Origin: Pseudonocardia sp. TRM90224
Lineage (GTDB): Bacteria > Actinomycetota > Actinomycetes > Mycobacteriales > Pseudonocardiaceae
Direction of reading: 5' to 3'
Length of the DNA stretch: 64,000 nt
Assembly (NCBI RefSeq): GCF_021245725.1
Contig: NZ_JAJGSX010000003.1
Coordinates: 62,001 to 126,000 of the forward strand
Part shown: one piece after another, positions 35,092 to 42,662 of the stretch
Position numbering within the stretch: position 1 is the stretch's first letter
Layout: the number at the start of each line of letters is the position of its first letter
Translations under genes and position numbers: made by a program
Notes under the pieces: generated by a model
The model's input: the letters and a program-made list of their open reading frames with translations, nothing else
Told to the model about the DNA's origin: nothing
Databases searched by the model: none

Positions 35092-35541
35092 CTACCTGTT
35101 GGGCCGCAGCGTCCACACCACTGTCAGACGGGTGGTCTCGCGGTCGTCGGCGTCGGTGATCCGCACCGAGACGGTGAACTCCGGCCGCTCGCCCGCGTCG
35201 AGCTCGGCGATCACCTCTCCGGCCGGACGGCCCATCTCGGCCACCGCGGTGAGCGGGCCCTTCGCCAGCCGGGTGTAGTGGATCTCCGACCGGACCACCA
35301 GCGGGGTGGCGCGGTCCATCACCCCGCTGAACGCGGCGAGCCCGACCGCCCCCGACGCGGTCTCGCCCAACCCGAAGATCATCGCGGCGTGCGGGCCGGC
35401 GACGTGGTTGTGCAGGTCGGCGTTGTCGGGGAGGTGCACCACGGCACGCTCCGGCGTCGTCTCGTCGAAGGTGATCCCGACCGTCTTGACCCATGGCACC
35501 GTCTGCGCCATCGCTGCGCCGACCCAGCTCGTGTCCGTCAC
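35092..35541 (-). CDS. Hotdog-fold thioesterase-like protein (DUF4442/PaaI type)
   Basis: A 149-residue hotdog protein starting at GTG 35539-35541. It has HLPDNADLHNHVAGPHAAMIFGLGETASG split as LHNHVAG and HAAMIFGLGE, where the acidic and histidine residues match the DUF4442/YiiD thioesterase pattern. Likely hydrolyses an acyl-CoA; substrate unknown. It lies 19 bp upstream of the NAD(P)-binding gene. An upstream extension to 35586 is possible but has no good ribosome site. Confidence 0.8.
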   Translation of the reverse strand: MTDTSWVGAAMAQTVPWVKTVGITFDETTPERAVVHLPDNADLHNHVAGPHAAMIFGLGETASGAVGLAAFSGVMDRATPLVVRSEIHYTRLAKGPLTAVAEMGRPAGEVIAELDAGERPEFTVSVRITDADDRETTRLTVVWTLRPNR

Positions 35542-35695
35542 CGGACCGACGTTACTCACGAGTAGCCTCGACGACAACACTCGCACCTCTCGCCCGATTC
35601 GTCCCTTTTATCGCTCCGTGGAATAGGGGCGGTTGTGGCTCGATGGCCCTCGTCCTGAAATCGGAAGCGACATCGACGTCGCAGGAGGTGGGCCG

Positions 35696-36724
35696 GTGAG
35701 AGCCGTCCGCGTACACGCGTACCACGACGATCCGAAGATCGACGACATCCCCGAACCGAAGCTCGCGGGGCCGCTCGACGTGATCGTCAAGATCGGCGGG
35801 GCGGGGGTCTGCCGGACCGATCTGCACATTCTGGAAGGCCAATGGGCCGAGGCGATGGGTCCTGAGCTGCCCTACGTCATCGGCCACGAGAACGCGGGTT
35901 GGGTGCACGAGATCGGGGAGGGCGTCACCAACGTCGCCGTCGGCGACACGGTGATCCTGCACCCGCAGCCGAGCTGCGGGCTCTGCCTCGCCTGCCGCTC
36001 GGGCCGCGACATGCAATGCGAGAACGCCTTCTTCCCGGGACTCTCGAACAACGACGGCGGCATGGCCGAGTACCTGCGCACGACGGCCCGGGCGTGCGTG
36101 AAGCTCAATCCCGACACCAACCCGGCCGACGTCGCCGCGCTCGCCGATGCGGGCATCACGGCGTACCACGCGGTCCGCAAGGCCGTGCCGAACCTCTACC
36201 CGGGCACCGCCGCCGTCGTGCAGGGCGCGGGCGGGCTCGGCCACATCGGCATCCAGTGCCTCGCGGCGCTGACCGCCACGAAGATCATCGTCGTCGACCG
36301 GAACCCCGACGCGCTCGCTCTCGCCAAGCAGATCGGCGCCGACGAGACCGTGCTCGCCGACGGCACCCACATCGACGCCGTGAAGGAACTCACCAACGGC
36401 GCGGGCGCCAACGTCGTCTTCGACTTCGTCGCGGAGCAGGGCGCCGAGAACGACGCATGGCAGATGACGGCGCCGGCCGGATCCCAGTTCATCATCGGCT
36501 ACGGCGGTGAGCTGCGCATTCCCACCCTCGATTTCGTGGGCGGCGAGAAGAACGTCATCGGCAACATCGTGGGCACCTACAACGACCTCGCAGAGCTCAT
36601 GGTGCTCGCCCAGGCCGGCAAGGTCACCTTGCACACGAAGCAGTACCCGCTCGATGCGGCGCTCGATGCGCTCCACGATCTCGACGCCGGTCGGGTACGC
36701 GGCCGCGCAATTCTGGTTCCCTGA
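35696..36724 (+). CDS. Zinc-dependent NAD(P)-alcohol dehydrogenase, propane-oxidation type
   Basis: A 342-residue medium-chain dehydrogenase. Catalytic zinc ligands Cys (GVCRTDLHI) and GHENAG; structural zinc cysteines in CGLCLACRSGRDMQC; coenzyme site GAGGLGHIGIQ. GTG 35696 has GGAGG seven bases upstream; the longer frame from 35633 is not used. It is 18 bp before an amidohydrolase and heads the three-gene set ADH, amidohydrolase, DUF59 that accompanies soluble propane monooxygenases in mycobacteria and rhodococci, where the ADH oxidises propanol. No monooxygenase gene is in the window. Confidence 0.9.
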   Translation: MRAVRVHAYHDDPKIDDIPEPKLAGPLDVIVKIGGAGVCRTDLHILEGQWAEAMGPELPYVIGHENAGWVHEIGEGVTNVAVGDTVILHPQPSCGLCLACRSGRDMQCENAFFPGLSNNDGGMAEYLRTTARACVKLNPDTNPADVAALADAGITAYHAVRKAVPNLYPGTAAVVQGAGGLGHIGIQCLAALTATKIIVVDRNPDALALAKQIGADETVLADGTHIDAVKELTNGAGANVVFDFVAEQGAENDAWQMTAPAGSQFIIGYGGELRIPTLDFVGGEKNVIGNIVGTYNDLAELMVLAQAGKVTLHTKQYPLDAALDALHDLDAGRVRGRAILVP

Positions 36725-36742
36725 CGCGAGAGGCCCCACCAC

Positions 36743-37807
36743 ATGTACGAGAAAGATGGCGAGAAGTACTTCATCGTCGACTCACACAGCCACTTCTGGG
36801 ACGCGAGCCGGGAGAACTGGAAGCCGGGCGCGGAGCAGTTCGCGAAGGGCTGGATCGACTGCTTCTACGGCTACCACCAGCTCGGCCCGCCGGAGACCCA
36901 CTGGGACTACGAGCACTACCTGAAGGTCTCTCCCGAGGACTTCGAGAAGGACATGTTCCAGGAGGGCCACGTCGACTACGCGATCTTCCAGTCGACGTAC
37001 CTCAAGGAGTGGTACACCACCGGCTTCAACACCGCCGACCAGAACGCGCAGCTGCTGGAGAAGTGGGGCGACCGGCTCATCGTCAACGGGCGGTTCGACC
37101 CGCGCGAGGGCGACGAGGGGCTCAAGCAGCTCGAAGCCGACTGCGCGAAGTACCACCACAAGGGCGTGAAGCTCTACACCGCGGAATGGAACGGCGACTC
37201 CCGCGGCTACAAGCTGACCGATCCGGAGGCATACCGGTTCCTGCAGGCGGCGCAGGACCTCGGGATCAAGAACATCCACGTGCACAAGGGCCCGACGATC
37301 TGGCCGTTGGACAAGGACGCGTTCGACGTCGCCGACGTCGATCATGCCGCGACCGACTTCCAGGGCCTCAACTTCATCGTCGAGCACGTCGGGCTGCCGC
37401 GCATCGAGGACTTCTGCTTCATGGCGGTGCAGGAGCCCAACGTCTACGCCGGGCTCTCCGTCGTGATCGGCGGCCTGATGCACGCCAGGCCGAAGTTCTT
37501 CGCGAAGGTCATCGGCGAGCTGATGTTCTGGGTCGGCGAGGACAAGATGCTCTTCGGCGGCGACTACAACATCTGGGTGCCGAAGTGGCAGGTCGAGGGA
37601 TTCGTCGACTGGCAGATGCCCGACGACGAGGCGTTCACCGATTACGCCAAGCTCACGACCACCACCAAGAAGAAGATCCTCGGGCTGAACGCGGCCAAGC
37701 TGTACGACATCCCCGTGCCGGCCGAGCTGCAGCTGCCGACCACGGCCGACGAGTCGATGCAGCCCGGCGAGGAGCTGGTGGACAACACGGCTGGTGCGCA
37801 GGCGTGA
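36743..37807 (+). CDS. Amidohydrolase family 2 protein of propane monooxygenase-type clusters
   Basis: A 354-residue TIM-barrel protein. Metal motif DSHSHFWD at residues 13-20, later HVHKGPTIWP, EHVGLPRIEDF and LFGGDYNIW supply further ligands. Proteins of this type are encoded next to diiron propane/phenol-type monooxygenases and are thought to assist their assembly or metallation, though not proven catalytic. GAGAGG precedes the ATG. Its stop overlaps the DUF59 start as GTGA. Composition is more acidic and less GC-biased in amino-acid use than neighbours, as is usual for this family. Confidence 0.88.
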   Translation: MYEKDGEKYFIVDSHSHFWDASRENWKPGAEQFAKGWIDCFYGYHQLGPPETHWDYEHYLKVSPEDFEKDMFQEGHVDYAIFQSTYLKEWYTTGFNTADQNAQLLEKWGDRLIVNGRFDPREGDEGLKQLEADCAKYHHKGVKLYTAEWNGDSRGYKLTDPEAYRFLQAAQDLGIKNIHVHKGPTIWPLDKDAFDVADVDHAATDFQGLNFIVEHVGLPRIEDFCFMAVQEPNVYAGLSVVIGGLMHARPKFFAKVIGELMFWVGEDKMLFGGDYNIWVPKWQVEGFVDWQMPDDEAFTDYAKLTTTTKKKILGLNAAKLYDIPVPAELQLPTTADESMQPGEELVDNTAGAQA

Positions 37808-38496
37808 ACCTGCGCGCCCGCGTGTGGGACGCGTTGACGACGGTGCTCGATCCCGAGCTGGACGAGCCGATCACGGATCTCGACTTCGTCGAGTCGTGCA
37901 CCGTCGCCGACGACGGCGTGGCCACGGTCGTGCTGCGGCTGCCGACGTTCTTCTGCGCGCCGAACTTCTCGTTCCTGATGGTCGCCGACGCCTACGACGC
38001 GGTGTCCGCGCTCGACGGCGTGACCAGGGCCGACGTCAGCCTGGCCGACCACCACGCCGCCGCCGAGATCAACGGTGGGGTCGCGGCGCAGGCCGGGTTC
38101 GTCGGGACCTTCGGCGATGAGGCCGTCGCCGAGCTGGACGAGCTGCGTGCGCAGTTCTTCCGCAAGGCGGCGCTCGCCGGGCAGGACCGGGTGGCCCGAC
38201 CGCTGGTCGACGCCGGCATCGGGCCCGAGGAGCTCGCGGGCATGTCGCTCGGCGAGCTGCTCGACACCCCGGAGCTGGCCAGGATGCGCAAGCGCCGGGC
38301 GGCCCTCGGCCTCCCGCACGGCGACGACGCCCCGTTGCTGATCGACGGCGACGGGCGGCGGATCACGTCGGAACAGGTGCCACTGCACCTGCGGCGGGCC
38401 CGCCTGCAACGGATCGGGATCGAGACGAACGGGGAGTACTGCAAGAGCCTTCTGCAGACCCGCTACCCGGCAGGAGCCGCGGCCGGGCGCGGGTAG
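37804..38496 (+). CDS. DUF59 (MIP18/PaaD-like) metal-sulfur cluster assembly protein
   Basis: A 230-residue protein. The N-terminal DUF59 domain has VLDPELDEPITDLDFVESC, split as LDPELDEPI and DLDFVESC, and LPTFFCAPNFSFLM with the conserved Cys. The C-terminal 110 residues are charged and helical (RRARLQRIGIE). DUF59 proteins help build iron-sulfur or diiron centres. GTG 37804 overlaps the amidohydrolase stop by 4 bp (GTGA), so expression is coupled. Third gene of the propane-type accessory set. Confidence 0.88.
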   Translation: MNLRARVWDALTTVLDPELDEPITDLDFVESCTVADDGVATVVLRLPTFFCAPNFSFLMVADAYDAVSALDGVTRADVSLADHHAAAEINGGVAAQAGFVGTFGDEAVAELDELRAQFFRKAALAGQDRVARPLVDAGIGPEELAGMSLGELLDTPELARMRKRRAALGLPHGDDAPLLIDGDGRRITSEQVPLHLRRARLQRIGIETNGEYCKSLLQTRYPAGAAAGRG

Positions 38497-38531
38497 GGGG
38501 AGGTCAGGAAAGTCCAGCCGCAGACACGTGT

Positions 38532-38584
38532 TGAACGAACGGCACTTTCGTCCAAACCTATTGGACGAACGTGCCGTTCGTTCA
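38532..38584. repeat. Long hairpin, 24-bp arms
   Basis: Arms 38532-38555 (TGAACGAACGGCACTTTCG...) and 38561-38584 pair with a single mismatch around a 5-nt loop (ACCTA). It begins 35 bp after the DUF59 stop, suited to termination of the ADH-amidohydrolase-DUF59 operon. No second copy was seen in the window. Confidence 0.75.
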
Positions 38585-38653
38585 GGCCTCCCGGCCCGGC
38601 GACTGCGGCAGGCAGGAACACGACGCCCCTCGGGCGGGCGGGCCGGGAGGGGT

Positions 38654-38706
38654 GCCGGGAAAGTGGCTTTCCCGGCGTGTGAGGCCGGGAATGTGGCTTT
38701 CCCGGC
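38654..38706. repeat. Paired palindrome element D1
   Basis: GGAAAGTGGCTTTCC (38658-38672) and GGAATGTGGCTTTCC (38688-38702), 30 bp start to start, here in the same orientation. Stems are extended by GCCG/CGGC. It is followed by CCCGCACCCATCCCGC, which also follows element D2, so D1 and D2 form a larger direct duplication. Confidence 0.85.
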
Positions 38707-38772
38707 AATATGTGCGACCCGCACCCATCCCGCGTAGCGACTCGGGTGCACGGCCAGGGCTGGCTGGGATGT

Positions 38773-38825
38773 GCCAGGAAAGTGGCTTTCCTGTCCTCTG
38801 GCGCCAGGAAAGTGGCTTTCCTGGC
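38773..38825. repeat. Paired palindrome element D2
   Basis: GGAAAGTGGCTTTCC at 38777-38791 and 38807-38821, 30 bp start to start, same orientation, stems extended by GCCA/TGGC. Followed by CCCGCACCCATCCCGC as in D1. The whole 38497-38894 intergenic region (398 bp) consists of these repeats and the long hairpin; no gene is evident in it. Confidence 0.85.
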
Positions 38826-38894
38826 AACGTAGGTGTGTCCCGCACCCATCCCGCCTTCGCGGGACCATCTTGCGTGAAGGTGGCTTTGCTGACC

Positions 38895-39599
38895 TCACGG
38901 CCGGCCACGCGCGACCAGTACGCGGAAGAGGTTCGCCAGCTGGTACGCCCCTGCCGGCGTGCGGTTGCCTTCCAGCCGCGTCAGCACGGCGTTGCGGACG
39001 GCCTTCGCGCCGGCGGCCGCCACCGCGCGCCGGCCGATGCCCGACGCCAGCGCGTCGGCGAGCAGCGCGTCCGCGTCGGGGTAGGTGAACGGGCACGGCA
39101 CCTCGTCGATCGTGGCGTCCACGAGGCCGGCCAGCCCGGCCAGCTTGACCAGGCGGGCCGGCTCGGTCACCGGTGGTGGGCCGCCTGCCGAGCGCGCGGG
39201 CGGCACCCACGGCGCCAGTGCCTCCCCGAACGCGCGCACGTCGGACTCCGATTCGCGCCCCCACACCGTCGCGACCACGAGCCCGCCGACCGCGGCGGCC
39301 CGACGCAGCACGAGGACCGGGTTCGTCACGTGCGCGAGCAGCTGCACCGCCGTGACGACCTCGAACGGACCGGGCGGTGGGTCGTGCGCGTCGCCGACCC
39401 GGAACGTCGCCGACGGCACGAGCTCGGCGGCCGCCGCGACGGCGGAGCGGTCGACGTCGATCCCGGTGACGACAGCGCCGCTCGCGACCGCGGCCGCGGC
39501 GAAGGCGCCCGAGCCGCAGCCGAGGTCGAGCACGGTCGTCCCCGATCCGATGCCCGCGCGGTCGAGCACGGCGTCGTAGAGCGCGGCGCCGCCCTCCAT
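38895..39599 (-). CDS. Class I SAM-dependent methyltransferase
   Basis: A 234-residue protein with the SAM motif VLDLGCGSGAFAAAAVA, acidic GIDVDRSAV and the post-II region FEVVTAVQLLAHVTNP. This is the methyltransferase type 11/25 group; substrate unknown. The ATG lies 1 bp after the stop of the MetE-like gene upstream, implying cotranscription. Confidence 0.88.
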   Translation of the reverse strand: MEGGAALYDAVLDRAGIGSGTTVLDLGCGSGAFAAAAVASGAVVTGIDVDRSAVAAAAELVPSATFRVGDAHDPPPGPFEVVTAVQLLAHVTNPVLVLRRAAAVGGLVVATVWGRESESDVRAFGEALAPWVPPARSAGGPPPVTEPARLVKLAGLAGLVDATIDEVPCPFTYPDADALLADALASGIGRRAVAAAGAKAVRNAVLTRLEGNRTPAGAYQLANLFRVLVARGRP

Positions 39600-39600
39600 C

Positions 39601-40725
39601 TCAGCCCCAGACGTCCTGCGCGACCTCGACGATCAGGCGGAGCTTCGCGAACTGCTGCTCGCGGGTCAGCTCGTTGCCGTCGACGGTCGAGGAGAAGCCG
39701 CACTGCGGCGAGAGGCACAGCTGGTCGAGCGGCACGTAGCGCGCCGCCTCGTCGATCCGCCGCTTGAGCGCGTCGGCGCTCTCCAGCTCGCCGCGTTTGG
39801 TCGTGACCAGCCCGAGCACAACCTTCTTGCCCTCCGGCACGAACCGCAGCGGCGCGAACCCGCCGGAGCGCTCGTCGTCGAACTCGCAGAAGAACCCGTC
39901 GACGGCCAGCTCGCCGAACAACGCCTCCGCGACGAAGTCGTACCCGCCCTCCGCGGCCCACGACGAACGGAAGTTGCCGCGGCACATGTGCGTCGTCACA
40001 CGCATGTCAGCCGGCCGGTCCGCGATGGCGGCGTTGATCTGTCGGATGTAGCGCAGGTGCTGGTGCTCGGCGTCGTCGCCCTTCGCCGTCAGCTCGGCGC
40101 GCTGCGCGGGGTCGTTCAGGTAGGCCAGCGAGGTGTCGTCGAGCTGCAGGTAGCGGCAGCCGATGTCGTACATCGCGCGCACCTGGTCGGCGTACGCGGC
40201 GGAGAGGTCGCTCCAGAACTGCTCGATGTCCGGGTAGACGGAACGATCGACGGCGGCCGTCCCGCCGCGGTAGTGGACCATGCTCGGCGACGGGATCGTC
40301 AGCTTGGGCAGCGCGGTGGTCGCCTTGCCCGCGAGGAACCGGAAGTGGTCGGCGAAGATCGGCTCGGCCAGCCGGACCCGCTCGGCGATCGCAAGACCCG
40401 CCGAGGTGAACTCGCCCTCGCCGGCCGCGTTGCGCATCTTCACGCGGATCTGCTCGTCGGTCTTCCTGATGCCGCCGAGCTGGTAGATGAAGTCCATGTG
40501 CCACGACGTGCGGCGGAACTCGCCGTCCGTCACCGACTGCAGCCCGACCTCCTCCTGCGCCGCGACGACGTCGGTGATGGCGGCGTCCTCCGCGGCCCGC
40601 AGCCCCTCGGCGTCGAGTTCGCCCGCGGCGTGGCGGGCCCGGGCGTCGAGCAACTCCGGCGGGCGGAGCAGGCTGCCGACGTGGTCGGCCCGGAACGGAG
40701 CGTCGTTGCTCTGCATACCGGCCAC
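39601..40725 (-). CDS. Cobalamin-independent methionine synthase (MetE C-terminal)-like protein
   Basis: A 374-residue single-domain protein with the MetE catalytic fold: RADHVGSLLRPPEL at the N-terminus, DGEFRRTSW, LQLDDTSLAY, the zinc ligands in VTTHMCRGN (His and Cys), a Glu in CEFDDERSG and the last Cys in LSPQCGFSST. Such short homologs use alternative methyl donors or act on unusual substrates; they lack the N-terminal folate half of true MetE. GTG 40723 or ATG 40714-40716 (MQSNDAPF) are alternative starts. Divergent from an LLM oxidoreductase gene only 11 bp away. Confidence 0.88.
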   Translation of the reverse strand: MAGMQSNDAPFRADHVGSLLRPPELLDARARHAAGELDAEGLRAAEDAAITDVVAAQEEVGLQSVTDGEFRRTSWHMDFIYQLGGIRKTDEQIRVKMRNAAGEGEFTSAGLAIAERVRLAEPIFADHFRFLAGKATTALPKLTIPSPSMVHYRGGTAAVDRSVYPDIEQFWSDLSAAYADQVRAMYDIGCRYLQLDDTSLAYLNDPAQRAELTAKGDDAEHQHLRYIRQINAAIADRPADMRVTTHMCRGNFRSSWAAEGGYDFVAEALFGELAVDGFFCEFDDERSGGFAPLRFVPEGKKVVLGLVTTKRGELESADALKRRIDEAARYVPLDQLCLSPQCGFSSTVDGNELTREQQFAKLRLIVEVAQDVWG

Positions 40726-40736
40726 GGTAGCGCTGT

Positions 40737-41579
40737 GTGAAGCTGGACGCCGTGGATCACGGAGTAGTGACGTTCCTGACCGACTACGGCATCGAGCCGC
40801 TGACGCTCGCCCGTTCCGTAGAGGAGCACGGGTTCGACGCGCTGTTCCTCACCGAGCACACGCACATCCCGACCAGCCGGAAGTCGCCGTGGCCAGGCGG
40901 GGCCGAGCTGCCGCCGCGGTACTCGCACACGTTCGACCCCTTCGTCGCGCTATCCGCGATGGCCGTCGCGACGAAGCGGATCGCGCTGGGCACGGGGGTC
41001 TCGCTCGTCGCGCAGCACGACCCGATCTCGCTCGCGAAGACGGTCGCGAGCGTCGACCGGATCTCCGGCGGACGCTTCGAGCTCGGCGTCGGACCGGGCT
41101 GGAACAAGGAGGAGATGGCCAACCACGGCGTCGACCCGAAGCGGCCGACCGCGCGCATGCGCGAGCACGTGCTGGCGATGCAGGCGATATGGAGCGCGGA
41201 CGAGCCGGAGTTCCACGGCACGTACGTGGACTTCGACCCGATCTGGTCGTGGCCGAAACCCACCCGCCGTCCGCCCGTGCTGATCGGTGGCGGCGGGCCG
41301 ACCGTGCTGGACAGGGTGCTCGAGTACGGCGACGGCTGGATCCCGCTGCGCGTCACGCTCGAGACGCTGCCGGAGTACGCGGAACGCATCGTGGAGCTGC
41401 GCAGCCGCGCGGCCGACCTGGGGCGGGGGCCGGTCGACGTCACGATCTACGGCGCCGTCCCGGAGCCCGCGGCGATCGCCGCGTACGAAGAGGCCGGCGT
41501 CGACAGGGTGCTCTTCGAGCTCCCGGACCGGCCCGACGCGCTTTCGCTGCTCGACGCCTGGGCAGGGCTGCGTTCTTGA
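40737..41579 (+). CDS. LLM-class (probably F420-dependent) oxidoreductase
   Basis: A 280-residue luciferase-like monooxygenase domain protein. Family signatures include FLTEHTHIPTSRKSPWPGG, shown as LTEHTHIP, then GTGVSLVAQHDP, LGVGPGWN and PVLIGGGG. The TIM barrel binds F420 or FMN; actinobacterial members of this subgroup usually use F420. GTG 40737 is taken as start, but GTG 40752 (giving MDHGVVTFLTDYG) aligns better with typical family starts. Confidence 0.88.
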   Translation: MKLDAVDHGVVTFLTDYGIEPLTLARSVEEHGFDALFLTEHTHIPTSRKSPWPGGAELPPRYSHTFDPFVALSAMAVATKRIALGTGVSLVAQHDPISLAKTVASVDRISGGRFELGVGPGWNKEEMANHGVDPKRPTARMREHVLAMQAIWSADEPEFHGTYVDFDPIWSWPKPTRRPPVLIGGGGPTVLDRVLEYGDGWIPLRVTLETLPEYAERIVELRSRAADLGRGPVDVTIYGAVPEPAAIAAYEEAGVDRVLFELPDRPDALSLLDAWAGLRS

Positions 41580-41582
41580 GGC

Positions 41583-42329
41583 TCACAGCCCGTCGGCCAC
41601 GGCCCGGACGGCGCGTTCCAGCTCCCACCGCCGCGCGGTGAAGTCGGCGTGGGTCACCGACACCCCGAGCGCGCCGGTGACCTCGCCGTCCGTGCCGTGC
41701 ACGGGTGCGGCGACGCCGGCGCGACCGGGGAGGAACTCCTCGACCTCGACGGCGGCGCCGTCGGAGCGCACCCGCATGAGCTCGCGGTCGAGCGCCCTGC
41801 GGTCGGGCACGGTGTGCGGGGCGAGCTTCGGCAGCCCGCTGCGGGAGAGCACGTCGACGAGCCGGCCGGGGCGCAGGCCGGCGAGCATGACCTTGCCGGC
41901 CGCGGTGGCGTGCGGCGCGGTGGGCTCGCCGACGCGCAGCACGCCGGGGCACGGGTGCTCGGCGCAGTCGTCGACGTGCGCGACGACGACCTCCTCGTCG
42001 CGGAAGACGGTGAGGTAGCAGCCGGCGCCGATGCTCGTGTGCAGCTGCCGGAGCGCCGCCACCACCTCGTCGGACGGGCGGACCTGCGCGGTGAGGCTGC
42101 GGTGCAGCTCGCCGACGCGGTAGCCGAGCCCGTAGCCGCGCACGCCTTGCAGCCGCACGAGGTAGCCCTCGTCGACGAGCGTGCCGAGCGCGCGGTAGAC
42201 CGTGGGGAGCGGGCAGCCGAGCCGCCGGGCGATCGCCTTGGCGGTCACGCCGTCCCCTGCGGCCGCGACCGCCTCGATCACCCGCAAGGCTCTGGTGATC
42301 GAGGAACCGGACGTACGCTCCGGTGCCAC
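41583..42329 (-). CDS. IclR-family transcriptional regulator
   Basis: A 248-residue regulator starting at GTG 42327-42329. Winged helix: ALRVIEAVA, GVTAKAIARRLGCPLPTVYRALGTL; effector GAF-like domain with HATAAGKVMLAGL and RGELM-like helix. Convergent, 3 bp from the LLM gene end, and divergent from the DUF2630 gene. Targets unknown. Confidence 0.92.
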   Translation of the reverse strand: MAPERTSGSSITRALRVIEAVAAAGDGVTAKAIARRLGCPLPTVYRALGTLVDEGYLVRLQGVRGYGLGYRVGELHRSLTAQVRPSDEVVAALRQLHTSIGAGCYLTVFRDEEVVVAHVDDCAEHPCPGVLRVGEPTAPHATAAGKVMLAGLRPGRLVDVLSRSGLPKLAPHTVPDRRALDRELMRVRSDGAAVEVEEFLPGRAGVAAPVHGTDGEVTGALGVSVTHADFTARRWELERAVRAVADGL

Positions 42330-42396
42330 GGCTCCAGTGTTGGGTACGCGGGGACGTGACGCAGCTGACCGATCGGACGGGAAAGTGGTGCAAACG

Positions 42397-42639
42397 ATGG
42401 ACGACGCGCAACTGCACAAGCGGATCGACGAGCTGGTCGCCGAGGAGCACCACCTGGAGCGCGGCCACGCGGGCCGCGGGTTGACCGAGGACGAGCAGCG
42501 CAGGCTCGGCGATCTGAGCGTCCAGCTGGACCGGTACTGGGATCTGCTGCGCCAGCGCGACGCGCGACGCAGGGCCGGCCAGGACCCGGACGCCGCGCAG
42601 GAACGGGCCGCGAACGTGGTGGAGGGCTACCAGCAGTAG
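42397..42639 (+). CDS. DUF2630 family protein
   Basis: An 80-residue charged, helical protein: MDDAQLHKRIDELVAEEH at the start, RRLGDLSVQLDRYWDLLRQRDARR in the middle (LDRYWDLLRQR is the family signature). Small cytoplasmic protein of unknown function, common in actinomycetes. ATG 42397 chosen; an in-frame GTG two to four codons upstream is possible. Confidence 0.88.
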   Translation: MDDAQLHKRIDELVAEEHHLERGHAGRGLTEDEQRRLGDLSVQLDRYWDLLRQRDARRRAGQDPDAAQERAANVVEGYQQ

Positions 42640-42662
42640 GCGGTGCTGGCAGCATCGGTGTC

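Noticed and set aside
38654..38825. CRISPR-like array (30-bp period, repeated palindromes)
   Set aside because: Only four copies, 15-nt spacers that are self-complementary rather than unique, no leader and no cas genes; the same pairs occur singly elsewhere.
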